Position numbers and translations under genes: made by a program. From the NCBI GenBank assembly GCA_910586565.1, contig CAJUIT010000012.1:15674-79673 (forward strand): a DNA stretch of 64,000 nucleotides, in the 5' to 3' direction. The DNA comes from an uncultured Muribaculaceae bacterium (GTDB lineage Bacteria > Bacteroidota > Bacteroidia > Bacteroidales > Muribaculaceae). The notes beneath the pieces were generated by a model, which worked only from the letters and a program-made list of their open reading frames with translations, was not told where the DNA came from and ran no database searches. Within the stretch, counting starts at the first letter, position 1. Each line of letters begins with the position of its first letter. This document shows, piece by piece, positions 43,361-56,838 of the stretch.

Positions 43361-44626
43361 ATGGCAAAGAAAAAAGCTGATTGCTGTTCATTCTGCGGCC
43401 GCCCCGGCAACCAGTCGGAGGTGCTGATACCCTCGGGTATCAACCCCGACATATACCTCTGTGCCGAATGCGCCGACTCAATCCACGAAATCCTCCAGGA
43501 TTTCCGCGGCATCGAGCCCGGCAAAAAGAAAGGGGCAAAGGGGGGCGACACTCCCGATTTGGCAAAGATTCCCAAACCCAAGGAAATCTGCCAATACCTC
43601 GACCAATATGTTATCGGGCAGGATAGCGCCAAGCGCTACCTCTCGGTTGCAGTCTACAACCACTACAAGCGCCTTGCCCAGCCCGAAGGCGACGATGTTG
43701 ACATTGAAAAGAGCAACATCGTGCTCGTGGGCCCCACAGGCACCGGCAAAACCCTCCTGGCCAAAACCATCGCGCGCATGCTCGATGTGCCCTTCACCAT
43801 CGTCGACGCCACAGTGCTCACACAGGCCGGATATGTGGGCGAGGATATCGAAAGCCTCCTCACCCGCCTGCTTCAGGTAGCCGACTACGATGTGGCAAAA
43901 GCCGAGCGCGGCATTGTGTTCATCGACGAAATCGACAAAATTGCCCGCAAGGGCGACAACCCCTCGATAACACGCGACGTGAGCGGCGAAGGTGTGCAGC
44001 AAGGCTTGCTCAAGCTCCTCGAAGGGTCGGTGGTTAATGTGCCCCCACAAGGCGGACGCAAACACCCCGAGCAGCGCATGATTCCCGTCGACACCAAGAA
44101 CATCCTCTTCATCTGCGGCGGAGCATTCGACGGCATCGAACGCAAAATAGCCCAGCGACTCAACACCCATGTGGTGGGCTACGCCACCGATGCAACCCGT
44201 CAGCGCATCAACAGCGACAACTATCTCAGCTTCGTGGCGCCTCAGGACTTGAAATCGTTCGGCCTGATTCCCGAAATCATCGGCCGTCTGCCAATCCTCA
44301 CCCACCTCAACCCGCTCGACCGCGATGCCCTGCGCCGCGTGTTGACCGAGCCCAAGAACGCCATCACCCGCCAGTATGAAAAACTGTTCGCGATGGACGG
44401 CGTGAAGCTCACATTCGAACCGGCCGCGCTCGACATGATTGTGAACAAAGCCATCGAATACAAGCTCGGAGCCCGCGGATTGCGTGCAATCGTGGAAACG
44501 GTGATGATCGACTCCATGTTCGAGCTCCCCTCGGCCGATGCCAAGGAATTCACCGTAACGGCCGACTATGTGCTCGCCAAGCTCCGCCAATCGCACTACG
44601 AACTCAACAAAACCGACGCGGAATAA
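43361..44626 (+). CDS. clpX: ClpX, ATP-binding unfoldase of ClpXP
   Basis: 421 residues. N-terminal C4 zinc-binding domain ([10 protein letters not shown] and CAECADSI). AAA+ core: Walker [17 protein letters not shown], Walker [14 protein letters not shown], pore loop YVGED, sensor-1 region [12 protein letters not shown], and the IGF-like ClpP-docking loop region near 265-275 as IAQRLN is nearby (loop not certain). Ends with a conserved [11 protein letters not shown] segment. Together with clpP forms the ClpXP machine. Confidence 0.96.
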   Translation: MAKKKADCCSFCGRPGNQSEVLIPSGINPDIYLCAECADSIHEILQDFRGIEPGKKKGAKGGDTPDLAKIPKPKEICQYLDQYVIGQDSAKRYLSVAVYNHYKRLAQPEGDDVDIEKSNIVLVGPTGTGKTLLAKTIARMLDVPFTIVDATVLTQAGYVGEDIESLLTRLLQVADYDVAKAERGIVFIDEIDKIARKGDNPSITRDVSGEGVQQGLLKLLEGSVVNVPPQGGRKHPEQRMIPVDTKNILFICGGAFDGIERKIAQRLNTHVVGYATDATRQRINSDNYLSFVAPQDLKSFGLIPEIIGRLPILTHLNPLDRDALRRVLTEPKNAITRQYEKLFAMDGVKLTFEPAALDMIVNKAIEYKLGARGLRAIVETVMIDSMFELPSADAKEFTVTADYVLAKLRQSHYELNKTDAE

Positions 44627-44703
44627 CCCCTCGCCACGGTTCTCTCTCCGCCCCCATCGGGGAAAATCTCTCCAATTTAAAAGTTAACCTCTCTTACCAC
44701 ACC

Positions 44704-48584
<3,881 letters not shown>

Positions 48585-48590
48585 ACGTTT

Positions 48591-48626
48591 GCGGAGACAT
48601 CCCTGCGGGGTGTCTCTGCGTTTTTT
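48591..48626 (+). terminator. Rho-independent terminator of the ABC-F gene
   Basis: Stem GCGGAGACATCCC / GGGGTGTCTCTGC (13 bp with G-U pairs), 3-nt loop, followed by GTTTTTT. Confidence 0.9.
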
Positions 48627-48661
48627 AACACCCGTTCCGACATAACACAAACCAATCACCA

Positions 48662-48955
48662 ATGGTAAAACATATCGTAACATTCAAGCTTTCGGGCACA
48701 CCCGAAGAGCGCCTCAAGGTAGCATCGCAATTCCGCGACGCCCTCCTCGCCCTCCCCTCGCAAATCGACGTGCTTGAGTCGATGGAGGTCGGCATCAACG
48801 AAAATCCCGCCGAAGATTGGGACGTTGTGCTCACCGCAGTGGTGCCCGCTATGGCCGACGTTGCAACCTACGCCAACCATCCAGCCCACGTGGCGGCAGC
48901 CTCGCTGCTCGCCGGCCACAAGGAAGCGCGCGCATGCGTTGACTACGAATTCTGA
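48662..48955 (+). CDS. Dabb-family stress-responsive alpha/beta-barrel protein
   Basis: 97 residues, one Dabb (PF07876) domain: MVKHIVTFKL, then a helix, ESMEVGINENPAEDWDVVLT, and a final YANHPAHVAAASLL and CVDYEF. Small cytoplasmic dimeric fold without conserved catalytic residues; ligand unknown. Lies 41 nt before purL, so may be co-transcribed with it. Confidence 0.88.
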   Translation: MVKHIVTFKLSGTPEERLKVASQFRDALLALPSQIDVLESMEVGINENPAEDWDVVLTAVVPAMADVATYANHPAHVAAASLLAGHKEARACVDYEF

Positions 48956-48996
48956 AAACACCTGTCTCACCCACCAATATCCCCCAAACCGACCCA

Positions 48997-51900
48997 ATGG
49001 TTCAATTCTTCAAAAAAGGAACTTCAACAATCTTTGCCGTTGAAACCGACCATCGCCTCGACCAGAGCGAGAAAGAGAAATTAATGTGGGCGTTTTCCGA
49101 CGCAAAACCCCTCAGTGCCACTTCGCTTAAAGGCCGCTTCATCGGTCCGCGACGCGAAATGATTACCCCCTGGAGCACCAACGCCGTGGAAATCACCCAG
49201 AACATGGGTCTCAAGGGGATAAGCCGCATCGAGTGCTTCGAGCGTGTGCCCGAGGGTGTGGAACCCGTCTACGACCGCATGCTCTCGCGCCTTTACGACG
49301 GGCTCAACAGCCGCGTGTTCAAAATCGACCGCAAGCCCGACCCCATCGTGAAGATTTCCGACATCCACGACTACAACCGTGCCGAGGGTCTGGCACTCAG
49401 CTCCGACGAGGAAGCCTACCTCGACGGTCTGGCAAAAAAACTGGGCCGCCCCCTCACCGACTCCGAGGTGTTCGGCTTCTCTCAGGTGAACTCCGAGCAC
49501 TGCCGCCACAAAATTTTCAACGGCACCTTCATCATCGACGGTGAGGAGAAACCCCTCTCGCTCTTCAAACTCATCAAGCGCACATCGCAGGAAAATCCCA
49601 ACGGACTCGTTTCGGCCTATAAGGATAACGTTGCATTCGTCAACGGCCCCACAGTCGACCAATTCTATCCCGTCAACCCCGACCGTCCCGACTATTTTGA
49701 AGTCAAGGACCTCGACACCGTGATTTCGCTCAAAGCCGAAACCCACAACTTCCCCACAACCGTCGAGCCATTCAACGGGGCTGCCACCGGCACCGGCGGT
49801 GAAATCCGCGACCGCCTCGGCGGCGGCCGTGCATCGCTCCCCATCGCGGGCACAGCCGTCTACATGACCTCCTACCCCCGCCTGAGCGAAGCTCATCGCT
49901 GGGAACTGATGATGAACCCGCGCGTGTGGCTCTACCAGACACCCGCCGAAATTCTCATCAAGGCCTCGAACGGTGCCTCCGATTTCGGCAACAAGTTCGG
50001 CCAGCCACTCATCTGCGGTTCGCTGCTCACCTTCGAGCACGACGAAAACGGCCGCATGTATGCCTACGACAAAGTAATCATGCTTGCCGGCGGCGTTGGC
50101 TATGCAGCCCGCAAAGATGCCCTCAAGGGTGAACCCGTTCCGGGTGAGAAAGTTGTTGTCATGGGTGGCGACAACTACCGCATCGGTATGGGTGGCGGAG
50201 CGGTTTCGTCGGTCGAGACCGGCCAATATGCCAACGCAATCGAGCTCAACGCCGTGCAGCGCGCCAACCCCGAGATGCAGAAACGTGTTGCCAACGTTAT
50301 CCGCGCCCTCGCCGAAGGCGACAGCAACCCCGTTGTGTCTATTCACGACCACGGTGCCGGCGGCCACCTCAATGCCCTCTCCGAGCTCGTTGAGACCACC
50401 GGCGGACGCATCGACCTCGATGCCCTCCCCGTTGGCGACCCCACACTTTCGGCAAAGGAAATCGTGGGCAACGAGAGCCAGGAACGCATGGGCTTCGTTA
50501 TCGATGCAAAGGATATCCCGTTTGTTGAACGTGTGGCACAGCGCGAACGTGCACCTATGTATGTTGTGGGTGAAACCACCGGCGACAACCGTTTCGTGTT
50601 TGAGGATGCGAAAGGACGCAAGCCTATCGACCTCGAGATGGCCGACATGTTCGGCAACTCCCCCAAAACCGTGATGCGCGACAACACGGTTGAGACAACC
50701 TACAAGGAACCCGTCTACACCCCCGACAATCTCAGCCAATACGTGCGCGACGTGCTTTCACTCGAAGCCGTTGCCTGCAAGGACTGGCTCACAAATAAAG
50801 TCGACCGCTCGGTGACAGGCCGTGTTGCCCGCCAGCAGTGCCAGGGCGAGATTCAGCTCCCGCTTAGCGACTGCGGCGTTGTTGCCCTCGACTACACCGG
50901 CCGCTCGGGCATCGCAACCTCCATCGGCCACGCACCTCAGGTGGCGCTCGCCGATTCGGCCAAAGGCTCGGTAATAGCCGTTGCCGAAGCCCTCACCAAC
51001 ATTGTTGGTGCCCCTCTCAAAGATGGCCTCAAGAGCGTTTCGCTCAGCGCCAACTGGATGTGGCCCTGCAAGAATCCCGGTGAGGATGCCGCTCTCTACA
51101 AGGCTGTTGAGGCTTGCAGCGACTTCACCTGCGCCCTCGGCATCAACATCCCCACCGGCAAGGACTCACTTTCGATGACCCAGAAGTATGGCGACGACAA
51201 AGTGTTCGCCCCCGGCACCGTAATCATTTCGGCTGCGGGTGAAACATCCGACGTTCGCCGCACAGTGAGCCCCGTTCTGCAAAAGAAGAAAAACTCCGAG
51301 CTCTACTACGTTGATTTCTCGGCCGACGCCCTGCGCCTCGGCGGCTCGGCACTTGCCCAGACCCTCAACGCCATCGGCTCCGACGCTCCCACGGTGAAAG
51401 ATGCCGATTACTTCAAGCGCGCATTCGCAGCTGTTCAGAGCCTCGTGAAAAACAACCGCCTCCTGGCCATGCACGACGTTTCGGCCGGAGGTCTGGTGAC
51501 AACTCTCCTCGAAATGGTGTTTGCCAACACCGACGGCGGCCTCAGCATCACCACCGAAGGCTTTGTAGCCGACGGCGAGACCGACCTCGTTAAGATTCTG
51601 TTTGCCGAGAACCCCGCTGTTGTAATCCAGGTTGACGACGCCAAACGCCCCGTTGTGGAAAAAACTCTTGCCGACGCAGGTGTGAAATTCCACATCCTCG
51701 GCCGTCCCGCCGAAGAGCGCGTGCTGCTCCTCGAGCATGAAGGTGCCGAACGCCTCATGGGCATCGACCACCTGCGCGATGCTTGGTTCGAGCCCTCCTA
51801 TCTGCTCGACCGCATTCAGAGCGGTGCCGACTGCGCCGCACAGCGTTTCGAAAACTACCGCAAACAGCCCCTGCGCTATGCCATCCCCGCATCGTTCAAC

Positions 51901-52728
51901 GGCTCGCTTGCTTCGCGCGGCCTCAGCTTCCGCCACGAAGTGGGAAAAGGCGCGCCCCGCGCTGCCATCATCCGCGAGAAGGGTGTGAACGGCGACCGTG
52001 AGATGGCCTATTCGCTCTATCTCGCAGGCTTCGACGTGAAGGATGTGCACATGACCGACCTCATGAGCGGCCGCGAGACCCTCGATGATGTGAACATGAT
52101 TGTGTTCTGCGGCGGTTTCTCCAACAGCGACGTGCTCGGCTCGGCCAAAGGTTGGGCAAGCGGATTCCGTTGGAACGAAACAGCCAAGGAAACCCTCCGC
52201 CGCTTCTACCGCCGCAACGACACGCTGAGCCTCGGCATCTGCAACGGTTGCCAGCTCATGGTTGAACTCGGCCTGCTCAACGAGGGTGGAATTGATGCCG
52301 AAGTGCCCGCAGCCAAACGTGTGCGCATGGAGCACAACATCTCCCACAAGTTCGAATCGCAGTTCGTGGGTCTCACCATCCCGGCCAACAACAGCGTTAT
52401 GCTCGGTTCACTCGCCGGCATGAAGCTCGGCATCTGGGTGGCTCACGGCGAGGGACGTTTCATGCTCCCCGGTAGCCTGAAAGACTATAACATCGCGGCT
52501 AAATACAACTACACTGCCTACCCGGCCAACCCCAACGGCTCTCGTGGCGCGGTTGCGGCACTCGCATCGGCCGACGGCCGTCACCTCGCGATGATGCCCC
52601 ACCTGGAGCGTGCAATCTTCCCCTGGCAGTGCGGCTTCTACCCCGCCAACCGCCGCAAGGAGGATGTCACCCCCTGGCTCGACGCCTTCATCAACGCCCG
52701 CCGCTGGGTGGAAGAGCACACCGCATAA
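48997..52728 (+). CDS. purL: phosphoribosylformylglycinamidine synthase, single chain
   Basis: Fourth step of purine synthesis: FGAR plus Gln and ATP to FGAM. 1243 residues, the large fused form (PurS-like N-terminus, two synthase halves, glutaminase). SQVNSEHCRHKIF and LKAETHNFPTTVEPFNGAAT are the AIRS-like ATP-binding motifs, with later GIATSIGHAPQV and TGKDSLSMTQ. Glutaminase at C-terminus: nucleophile C1085 in LGICNGCQLMVELG, and AHGEGRF with the catalytic His. All parts appear intact. Terminated at 52751-52782. Confidence 0.97.
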   Translation: MVQFFKKGTSTIFAVETDHRLDQSEKEKLMWAFSDAKPLSATSLKGRFIGPRREMITPWSTNAVEITQNMGLKGISRIECFERVPEGVEPVYDRMLSRLYDGLNSRVFKIDRKPDPIVKISDIHDYNRAEGLALSSDEEAYLDGLAKKLGRPLTDSEVFGFSQVNSEHCRHKIFNGTFIIDGEEKPLSLFKLIKRTSQENPNGLVSAYKDNVAFVNGPTVDQFYPVNPDRPDYFEVKDLDTVISLKAETHNFPTTVEPFNGAATGTGGEIRDRLGGGRASLPIAGTAVYMTSYPRLSEAHRWELMMNPRVWLYQTPAEILIKASNGASDFGNKFGQPLICGSLLTFEHDENGRMYAYDKVIMLAGGVGYAARKDALKGEPVPGEKVVVMGGDNYRIGMGGGAVSSVETGQYANAIELNAVQRANPEMQKRVANVIRALAEGDSNPVVSIHDHGAGGHLNALSELVETTGGRIDLDALPVGDPTLSAKEIVGNESQERMGFVIDAKDIPFVERVAQRERAPMYVVGETTGDNRFVFEDAKGRKPIDLEMADMFGNSPKTVMRDNTVETTYKEPVYTPDNLSQYVRDVLSLEAVACKDWLTNKVDRSVTGRVARQQCQGEIQLPLSDCGVVALDYTGRSGIATSIGHAPQVALADSAKGSVIAVAEALTNIVGAPLKDGLKSVSLSANWMWPCKNPGEDAALYKAVEACSDFTCALGINIPTGKDSLSMTQKYGDDKVFAPGTVIISAAGETSDVRRTVSPVLQKKKNSELYYVDFSADALRLGGSALAQTLNAIGSDAPTVKDADYFKRAFAAVQSLVKNNRLLAMHDVSAGGLVTTLLEMVFANTDGGLSITTEGFVADGETDLVKILFAENPAVVIQVDDAKRPVVEKTLADAGVKFHILGRPAEERVLLLEHEGAERLMGIDHLRDAWFEPSYLLDRIQSGADCAAQRFENYRKQPLRYAIPASFNGSLASRGLSFRHEVGKGAPRAAIIREKGVNGDREMAYSLYLAGFDVKDVHMTDLMSGRETLDDVNMIVFCGGFSNSDVLGSAKGWASGFRWNETAKETLRRFYRRNDTLSLGICNGCQLMVELGLLNEGGIDAEVPAAKRVRMEHNISHKFESQFVGLTIPANNSVMLGSLAGMKLGIWVAHGEGRFMLPGSLKDYNIAAKYNYTAYPANPNGSRGAVAALASADGRHLAMMPHLERAIFPWQCGFYPANRRKEDVTPWLDAFINARRWVEEHTA

Positions 52729-52750
52729 AGCGATAAAAATACCACAACCG

Positions 52751-52782
52751 AACCGGAGCAGCCTCAAACTGTTCCGGTTTGT
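52751..52782 (+). terminator. terminator of purL
   Basis: Stem AACCGGAGCAG / CTGTTCCGGTT (11 bp, one G-U), 7-nt loop, then TGTTTA. Its tail overlaps the -33 element of the next gene. Confidence 0.8.
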
Positions 52783-52809
52783 TTATTTTAAAAATTTCAG
52801 TTATTTTTG
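52778..52809 (+). promoter_or_regulatory. promoter of the TlpA-like gene
   Basis: TTTG at 52778-52781, 20-nt spacer, TATTTTTG at 52802-52809; the ATG is at 52831. Confidence 0.8.
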
Positions 52810-52830
52810 CCAACAGCTAAAAAACAAATC

Positions 52831-54018
52831 ATGACAACACCGACCAAAATTCAATCGATTATTCTTTCAACATTTTTGATGACGATTTTTGCCTACGCCC
52901 AAGGCTCGTCATTCTGCATTAGCGGTTCCGCCGACAGCTCTCTTGACGGAAACGCTATGAGCCTGATAGCTTTTGATGGAAAAGTAGGCACTTATTTAGG
53001 CATCGACACAATCACCGACGGAACTTTCTCGTTCAACTTCACAATTGAAGATGAGTCGGATTACAAGAGCTTCGCCCTGCGATGGGAAAATATGGGAGGT
53101 CTGCCGGTTTACTTTTATGCCGAACCCGACTCGCGCGTTGTCATCAACGGAACCGGTAGAGGCTCCAACCTCGCCACATGGAAGATTGAGAGCAGCGACC
53201 CGCGACAGCTTGTGAGGAACAGGTTGGCCGACGCAACTAAAGCTCAACTCGACCGCATAAATGAATTGTACATCGAGACACACAATTATTCCAATCAAAT
53301 GCGCAACGCCCCCGACGAAGAAACACGCAACGCACTACGGCGCAGCATGGACTCTGCCTACAATCTCATCGACAGCGTCCAAATCAGCGCCGACAGCATC
53401 CTGATTGGGTTGATGCGGCAAATGACTCCAGACAGCAGTTACCTGGAACAGCTTTTGAGTATGTCGCGAAATTTGAAAAACATCGACACCTACCCCTACC
53501 GCAACGAAATTATTGAGTTTTTCGATAGATTGCCCGACGATTTAAAAACAACCGATGAGGGAGAGACTATTTCTCTCGCTCTCTACCCTCCGAAAGTTCT
53601 GGCTCCTGGCGATACTCTACCCACCCATTCATTGATTGATTTGGATGGAAACACGCATCAGCTCTCAGAGTTCCGGGGCAAATACATTCTGGTTGACTTT
53701 TGGAGTGTCGGGTGCTATCCTTGCGTCATGTCGTTTCCCGAGCTCAGCGAAATCGCCGAAACCTACCGCGACAAGGTTCATGTGGTGAAAATTAACGTCA
53801 ATCCCGACAAAACATGGAGGGAGGCGACAACATTCTATGGCCTCACCGGCAATAACTTCCGTGATTCAAAAGAGATGAATGGCCTTTACACCAACGCAGC
53901 GCAAAATGCCGTGCCCACCTACATGCTCATCAACCCCGACGGAACCGTTCATTCAACATGGTCAGGCTACGTCGAAGGAAGCCTGAAAGCCACCCTCCTT
54001 GAATCCATCCCCCAATAA
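52831..54018 (+). CDS. periplasmic thioredoxin-like (TlpA/ResA) disulfide protein with DUF4369-like N-domain
   Basis: 395 residues from ATG 52831; a TTG frame at 52807 overlaps the promoter and is rejected. Signal peptide of about 24 residues (IILSTFLMTIFAYAQ). N-terminal 200 residues resemble DUF4369 (SSLDGNAMSLIAFDGKVGTY, PVYFYAEPDSRVVING), usual in Bacteroidetes TlpA proteins. The thioredoxin domain starts at about 265: LVDFWSVGCYPCVMSF with redox Cys295 and Cys298, then DGTVHSTWSGYV. Likely a periplasmic thiol reductase for cytochrome or envelope protein maturation. Ends 10 nt before the inverted-repeat element. Confidence 0.86.
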   Translation: MTTPTKIQSIILSTFLMTIFAYAQGSSFCISGSADSSLDGNAMSLIAFDGKVGTYLGIDTITDGTFSFNFTIEDESDYKSFALRWENMGGLPVYFYAEPDSRVVINGTGRGSNLATWKIESSDPRQLVRNRLADATKAQLDRINELYIETHNYSNQMRNAPDEETRNALRRSMDSAYNLIDSVQISADSILIGLMRQMTPDSSYLEQLLSMSRNLKNIDTYPYRNEIIEFFDRLPDDLKTTDEGETISLALYPPKVLAPGDTLPTHSLIDLDGNTHQLSEFRGKYILVDFWSVGCYPCVMSFPELSEIAETYRDKVHVVKINVNPDKTWREATTFYGLTGNNFRDSKEMNGLYTNAAQNAVPTYMLINPDGTVHSTWSGYVEGSLKATLLESIPQ

Positions 54019-54027
54019 CCCACTCCA

Positions 54028-54206
54028 TTCGGCGTAGCCGCACGTAGAGCCGCCATACATGGCGGCTTGTAACATTTCCGTAAGCGTGGCGGTAGCGAGT
54101 GGCCGGAGACCACTGGTGGATGTAAATTCGTGAGTAAGTGGATGATCGGGGAAGCGCTAAGATACAAGCCGCCATGTATGGCGGCTCTACGTGCGGCTAC
54201 GCCGAA
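54028..54206. mobile_element. 179-bp element with 44-bp perfect terminal inverted repeats
   Basis: Arms 54028-54071 and 54163-54206 are identical inverted repeats over all 44 bp, and pairing stops at both ends, so the length is exact. Each arm holds the inner palindrome AGCCGCCAT-AC-ATGGCGGCT. The 91-bp centre has GTAGCGAGTGGCCGGAGACC, shared (inverted) with 58328-58353. No protein is encoded. MITE-like; no target-site duplication obvious. Confidence 0.8.
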
Positions 54207-54239
54207 GGCAGCAAGGTGGGGTATTTAATGGAAAGAATG

Positions 54240-55004
54240 TCAAAGGGCTCTGGCCGGGCGGTTGCACAGGGGGAGGGTTCGGAGGAACCGGGTGCCTGTG
54301 GTTGGGCGGAGTCCGGCGCACCGCAAGGTTCGGACGAGGGTGTGGGGCGGCCCCTCACGGGTGGATTCTAATAGTAGCGGAGGCGGTTGCGGTGAGGTGT
54401 AGGTGATGAATGGGATTATGAGGTAGGTTGTGGCGTTGCGGAGGGTGATGCGAGGGGAGGGATTGGGTGTGATGCGCTGTAACTGCAGGGGGAAGTTTCG
54501 GCCTCTGTTGGTGTCTTGATAGTGGAGGATAATCAGGCCGCTGCCAACGTAGGGGAAGATGGCCCGGCAGATTTCCAGGAAGTTGAGGTGGTTCCTACGG
54601 AAGGGGCTGTAACGGCGGAAGTTCTGCATGTTGAGCAACAAGGCGAACTCGGGGTTGCAGCCGCGCAGGTGGGAGGGGGTGCGGGGGGAGATGTTCCACA
54701 GCGCCTTGTGGCCGGGGAGGCGGGTGAGGGTGGCGCGGGTTGCGCCCTCGCAGATGATGGCGAGGGTGTGTGGGAGAGAGTGCGAAAGGCGGTAGTAGAG
54801 ATAGTTGCGGAGGATTTCGGTGGAGTCGATGCCGGGAGGGTCGATGATGAGCACGGGGGAGGAGGTGGATGCGCGCTCAAGGCGGGATATGACGATGCGC
54901 TCGGCCCGCGTGAGGGAGCGGCCAATGAAGTGTGCGAAGCCGCGTGAGACGGGCATGGGTGGACGCAACTTGACGGGGCGGGATGTGGTGATGAGTTTGC
55001 GCAT
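54240..55004 (-). CDS. unrecognised 254-residue basic protein carried by a repeat (copy 2)
   Basis: Same family as 9094-9855, not recognised. One residue longer: a Leu is added in the PPPLLLEST stretch. Conserved hydrophobic cores IDPPGIDSTEILRNYLYYRL, HTLAIICEGATRATLTRLPG and SGLIILHYQDTNRG suggest a globular alpha/beta domain, and the many Arg and Lys suggest nucleic-acid contact (inference). A -7 box at 55012-55019 fixes the start at MRKLIT. Changes relative to copy 1 are mostly synonymous in the middle, such as AGG/CGG Arg and CTG/TTG Leu. The last 45 codons, by contrast, differ at all three codon positions. It sits between the TlpA-like gene and the C10 protease. Confidence 0.72.
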   Translation of the reverse strand: MRKLITTSRPVKLRPPMPVSRGFAHFIGRSLTRAERIVISRLERASTSSPVLIIDPPGIDSTEILRNYLYYRLSHSLPHTLAIICEGATRATLTRLPGHKALWNISPRTPSHLRGCNPEFALLLNMQNFRRYSPFRRNHLNFLEICRAIFPYVGSGLIILHYQDTNRGRNFPLQLQRITPNPSPRITLRNATTYLIIPFITYTSPQPPPLLLESTREGPPHTLVRTLRCAGLRPTTGTRFLRTLPLCNRPARAL

Positions 55005-55011
55005 CGAGGCG

Positions 55012-55019
55012 CAAAGATA
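55012..55019 (-). promoter_or_regulatory. -7 box of repeat-borne gene, copy 2
   Basis: TATCTTTG on the minus strand, 7 nt before the ATG at 55004, same as in copy 1. Confidence 0.55.
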
Positions 55020-55140
55020 AAAGGCTCGTTGGTGGGGAGGGGGCTTAAAAGGCGCGAAATTTTGAGGGGGCGGCAAAAGTTTTCAACTTTTCACAGCACC
55101 AAAAAAAATTGGGGGAGAGAAGAGTGGGGAGCTATGATAC

Positions 55141-55252
55141 AATCGGCGGGCTTCGCACGCCTGTCTTTTTGCGAGCGGTAGAATACCCCCGACGCCTACG
55201 CTCCGCTACGGCAGCGGGGGTTACGAAGAAATCGGCGGGCTTCGCACGCCTG
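55141..55252 (+). repeat. 23-bp direct repeats with GC-rich centre
   Basis: AATCGGCGGGCTTCGCACGC plus CTG occurs at 55141-55163 and again at 55230-55252, 89 bp apart. Between them, GACGCCTACGCTCCG and CGCTACGGCAGCGG form imperfect hairpins. The rest of the 55106-55483 gap is AT-rich. Confidence 0.7.
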
Positions 55253-55374
55253 CTACGCGCGACGCACCACGCCCCCACATAGCGCGAAAATCAAAACATG
55301 AGATAAGTTAGTCATGAAATTTTCCACGACAAAATTTCCACGACTTAGTTATACAAAAAAATTTAAACAATCTT

Positions 55375-55404
55375 TTTGTATATTTAAACTTTTATATATC
55401 TTTG
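55375..55404 (+). promoter_or_regulatory. promoter of the C10 protease-serpin operon
   Basis: TTTG at 55375-55378, 18-nt spacer, TATCTTTG at 55397-55404. About 75-nt leader to the ATG at 55484. Confidence 0.7.
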
Positions 55405-55483
55405 CCATTGAACAGGTAATCCTAATCTTAGGAATCAATTCATTTAATCTTTCTCAGAACGCTTACTTAAAAACTTTAACCTT

Positions 55484-56830
55484 ATGAAAAAGTTATTCAC
55501 CTATCTTGGCGTAGCGGTTGCACTATCGGCATGCACCGACAACGCTCCGTTGCCACAGCTCAACGAGTCGCAGCAAACGTCAACCGAAAGCAATTCATCA
55601 GTGCGTTCAATCAACGATGCCATCAACATTGCAAACACCCTTGCCGAAGCCATCGACGGCAGCACTAACTCACGTGCTACTCACCGCCGGGCAAGCACAG
55701 CAAAGTCTGTATTCACCTACGGTGGCCACCGCAGCCGCGCAAACTCCGACACGCTAATCTATATTGTAAACTACGACAACAACAACGGCTACGCAATCAT
55801 AGCCGCCCCCGATGCCGTCAACCCCATTCTCGGTTTTGTGGAAGAGGGCACATTCGGCGATTTTGAATCTGCCAATAACGACGGACTCCAAATGTTCCTC
55901 TCATCCGCCGAAAACTACGTCAGCACCCAAGACCTCAAACCAATCGACCCTGACAGACCTATAATAAAACCTCTTTACACAGAATGGACAACAGAAGTAA
56001 ACGACACTGTCGCTCCAAGAGTAACCGTAAAATGGGGTCAGCATCTACCGGAAGGATATTACTTTCCAAATAAACTTGCCGGATGTAGCCAAGTCGCATT
56101 AGCACAGATAATGTCTTCATTTGAACTTCCTAAACGCATTAGCTTAACTTATGAAGGAAGAGATGCGGCATCACAACCGTTGGATTGGACCGCAATAAAA
56201 AAACACCGTCGCTCAATATCACCGTCTGAAAAGGATTATAATAGTGCAATACAAAGCCATTTGTCCTCATGCTCAGCTACGTTAGCTGACCATTTGGCAT
56301 TATCACGATTATGCCGACAATTAGGGCAACTTAATAATGTTATTATATTAGAAGATGGAACCTCAGCAACTATTGATGATGTCCGGAGCACTGCAGCCGC
56401 ACTTCTTAAGAATGACCTATCCGTTGGATCGATAACCGACATGTCAACACAAAACGCATATACACTATTTCATAATATGAAAATTGAAAACGGGGTATTA
56501 TATATGCGTGGCACTTATGTAAGCAAAAATTCAAAAGTTGGACACGCTTGGATAATGGATGGCGGGTTGCAAATCGGTTCGTTTACCACTCGTGTATATA
56601 GTGTTGGACAGGAAATTGATGCTACCGGACCAACAACTGTCGTTACTTATGACTTAGCAACCCTATTCCACTTTAACTGGGGATGGAATGGATACGGCAA
56701 CGGTTATTTTTTGCCGGATGTTTACAATCCCACTAATTCCCAGCAGTTGGATGATTACCCGATATGGGGACTTGAGGATTACAAGACGGATGTGAAATTT
56801 TTTGCAGTAAGAGAATATTCTAAATTATAA
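55484..56830 (+). CDS. lipoprotein C10 family (streptopain-type) cysteine protease
   Basis: 448 residues. Lipobox at VALSAC (Cys17). A pro-region at about 80-165 resembles Spi/C10 propeptides (IYIVNYDNNNGYAIIAAPDA, NPILGFVEEG). The peptidase has the catalytic Cys201 in LAGCSQVALAQIM and His354 in KVGHAWIMDGG; later FHFNWGWNGYGNGYF is the C10 tail. Codon use is more AT-rich than neighbours such as purL, hinting at transfer. Homologues in Bacteroides fragilis and streptococci cleave host proteins. The predicted place of action is the outer membrane surface. A serpin gene follows 8 nt later. Confidence 0.9.
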   Translation: MKKLFTYLGVAVALSACTDNAPLPQLNESQQTSTESNSSVRSINDAINIANTLAEAIDGSTNSRATHRRASTAKSVFTYGGHRSRANSDTLIYIVNYDNNNGYAIIAAPDAVNPILGFVEEGTFGDFESANNDGLQMFLSSAENYVSTQDLKPIDPDRPIIKPLYTEWTTEVNDTVAPRVTVKWGQHLPEGYYFPNKLAGCSQVALAQIMSSFELPKRISLTYEGRDAASQPLDWTAIKKHRRSISPSEKDYNSAIQSHLSSCSATLADHLALSRLCRQLGQLNNVIILEDGTSATIDDVRSTAAALLKNDLSVGSITDMSTQNAYTLFHNMKIENGVLYMRGTYVSKNSKVGHAWIMDGGLQIGSFTTRVYSVGQEIDATGPTTVVTYDLATLFHFNWGWNGYGNGYFLPDVYNPTNSQQLDDYPIWGLEDYKTDVKFFAVREYSKL

Positions 56831-56838
56831 AAACTATC

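Larger units (their letters stand above)
54228..55105 (-). mobile_element. repeat-borne gene element, copy 2
   Basis: Left edge ATGGAAAGAATGTC 22 bp after the inverted-repeat element; right edge TTTTCAACTTTTCACAGC then CCAAAAAAAA. Unit of about 878 bp with the minus-strand gene 54240-55004. Flanking DNA differs from copy 1, which fixes the unit's edges. Confidence 0.72.

Noticed and set aside
49081..50739. 552-codon open frame antisense to purL
   Set aside because: Runs opposite a certain purL; its His/Val/Glu-rich composition is the mirror of GC-skewed codons, and no domain is seen. Similar long antisense frames at 51166-52347, 47085-48185, 43478-44596, 20474-21535 and 61164-61994 were dropped for the same reason.
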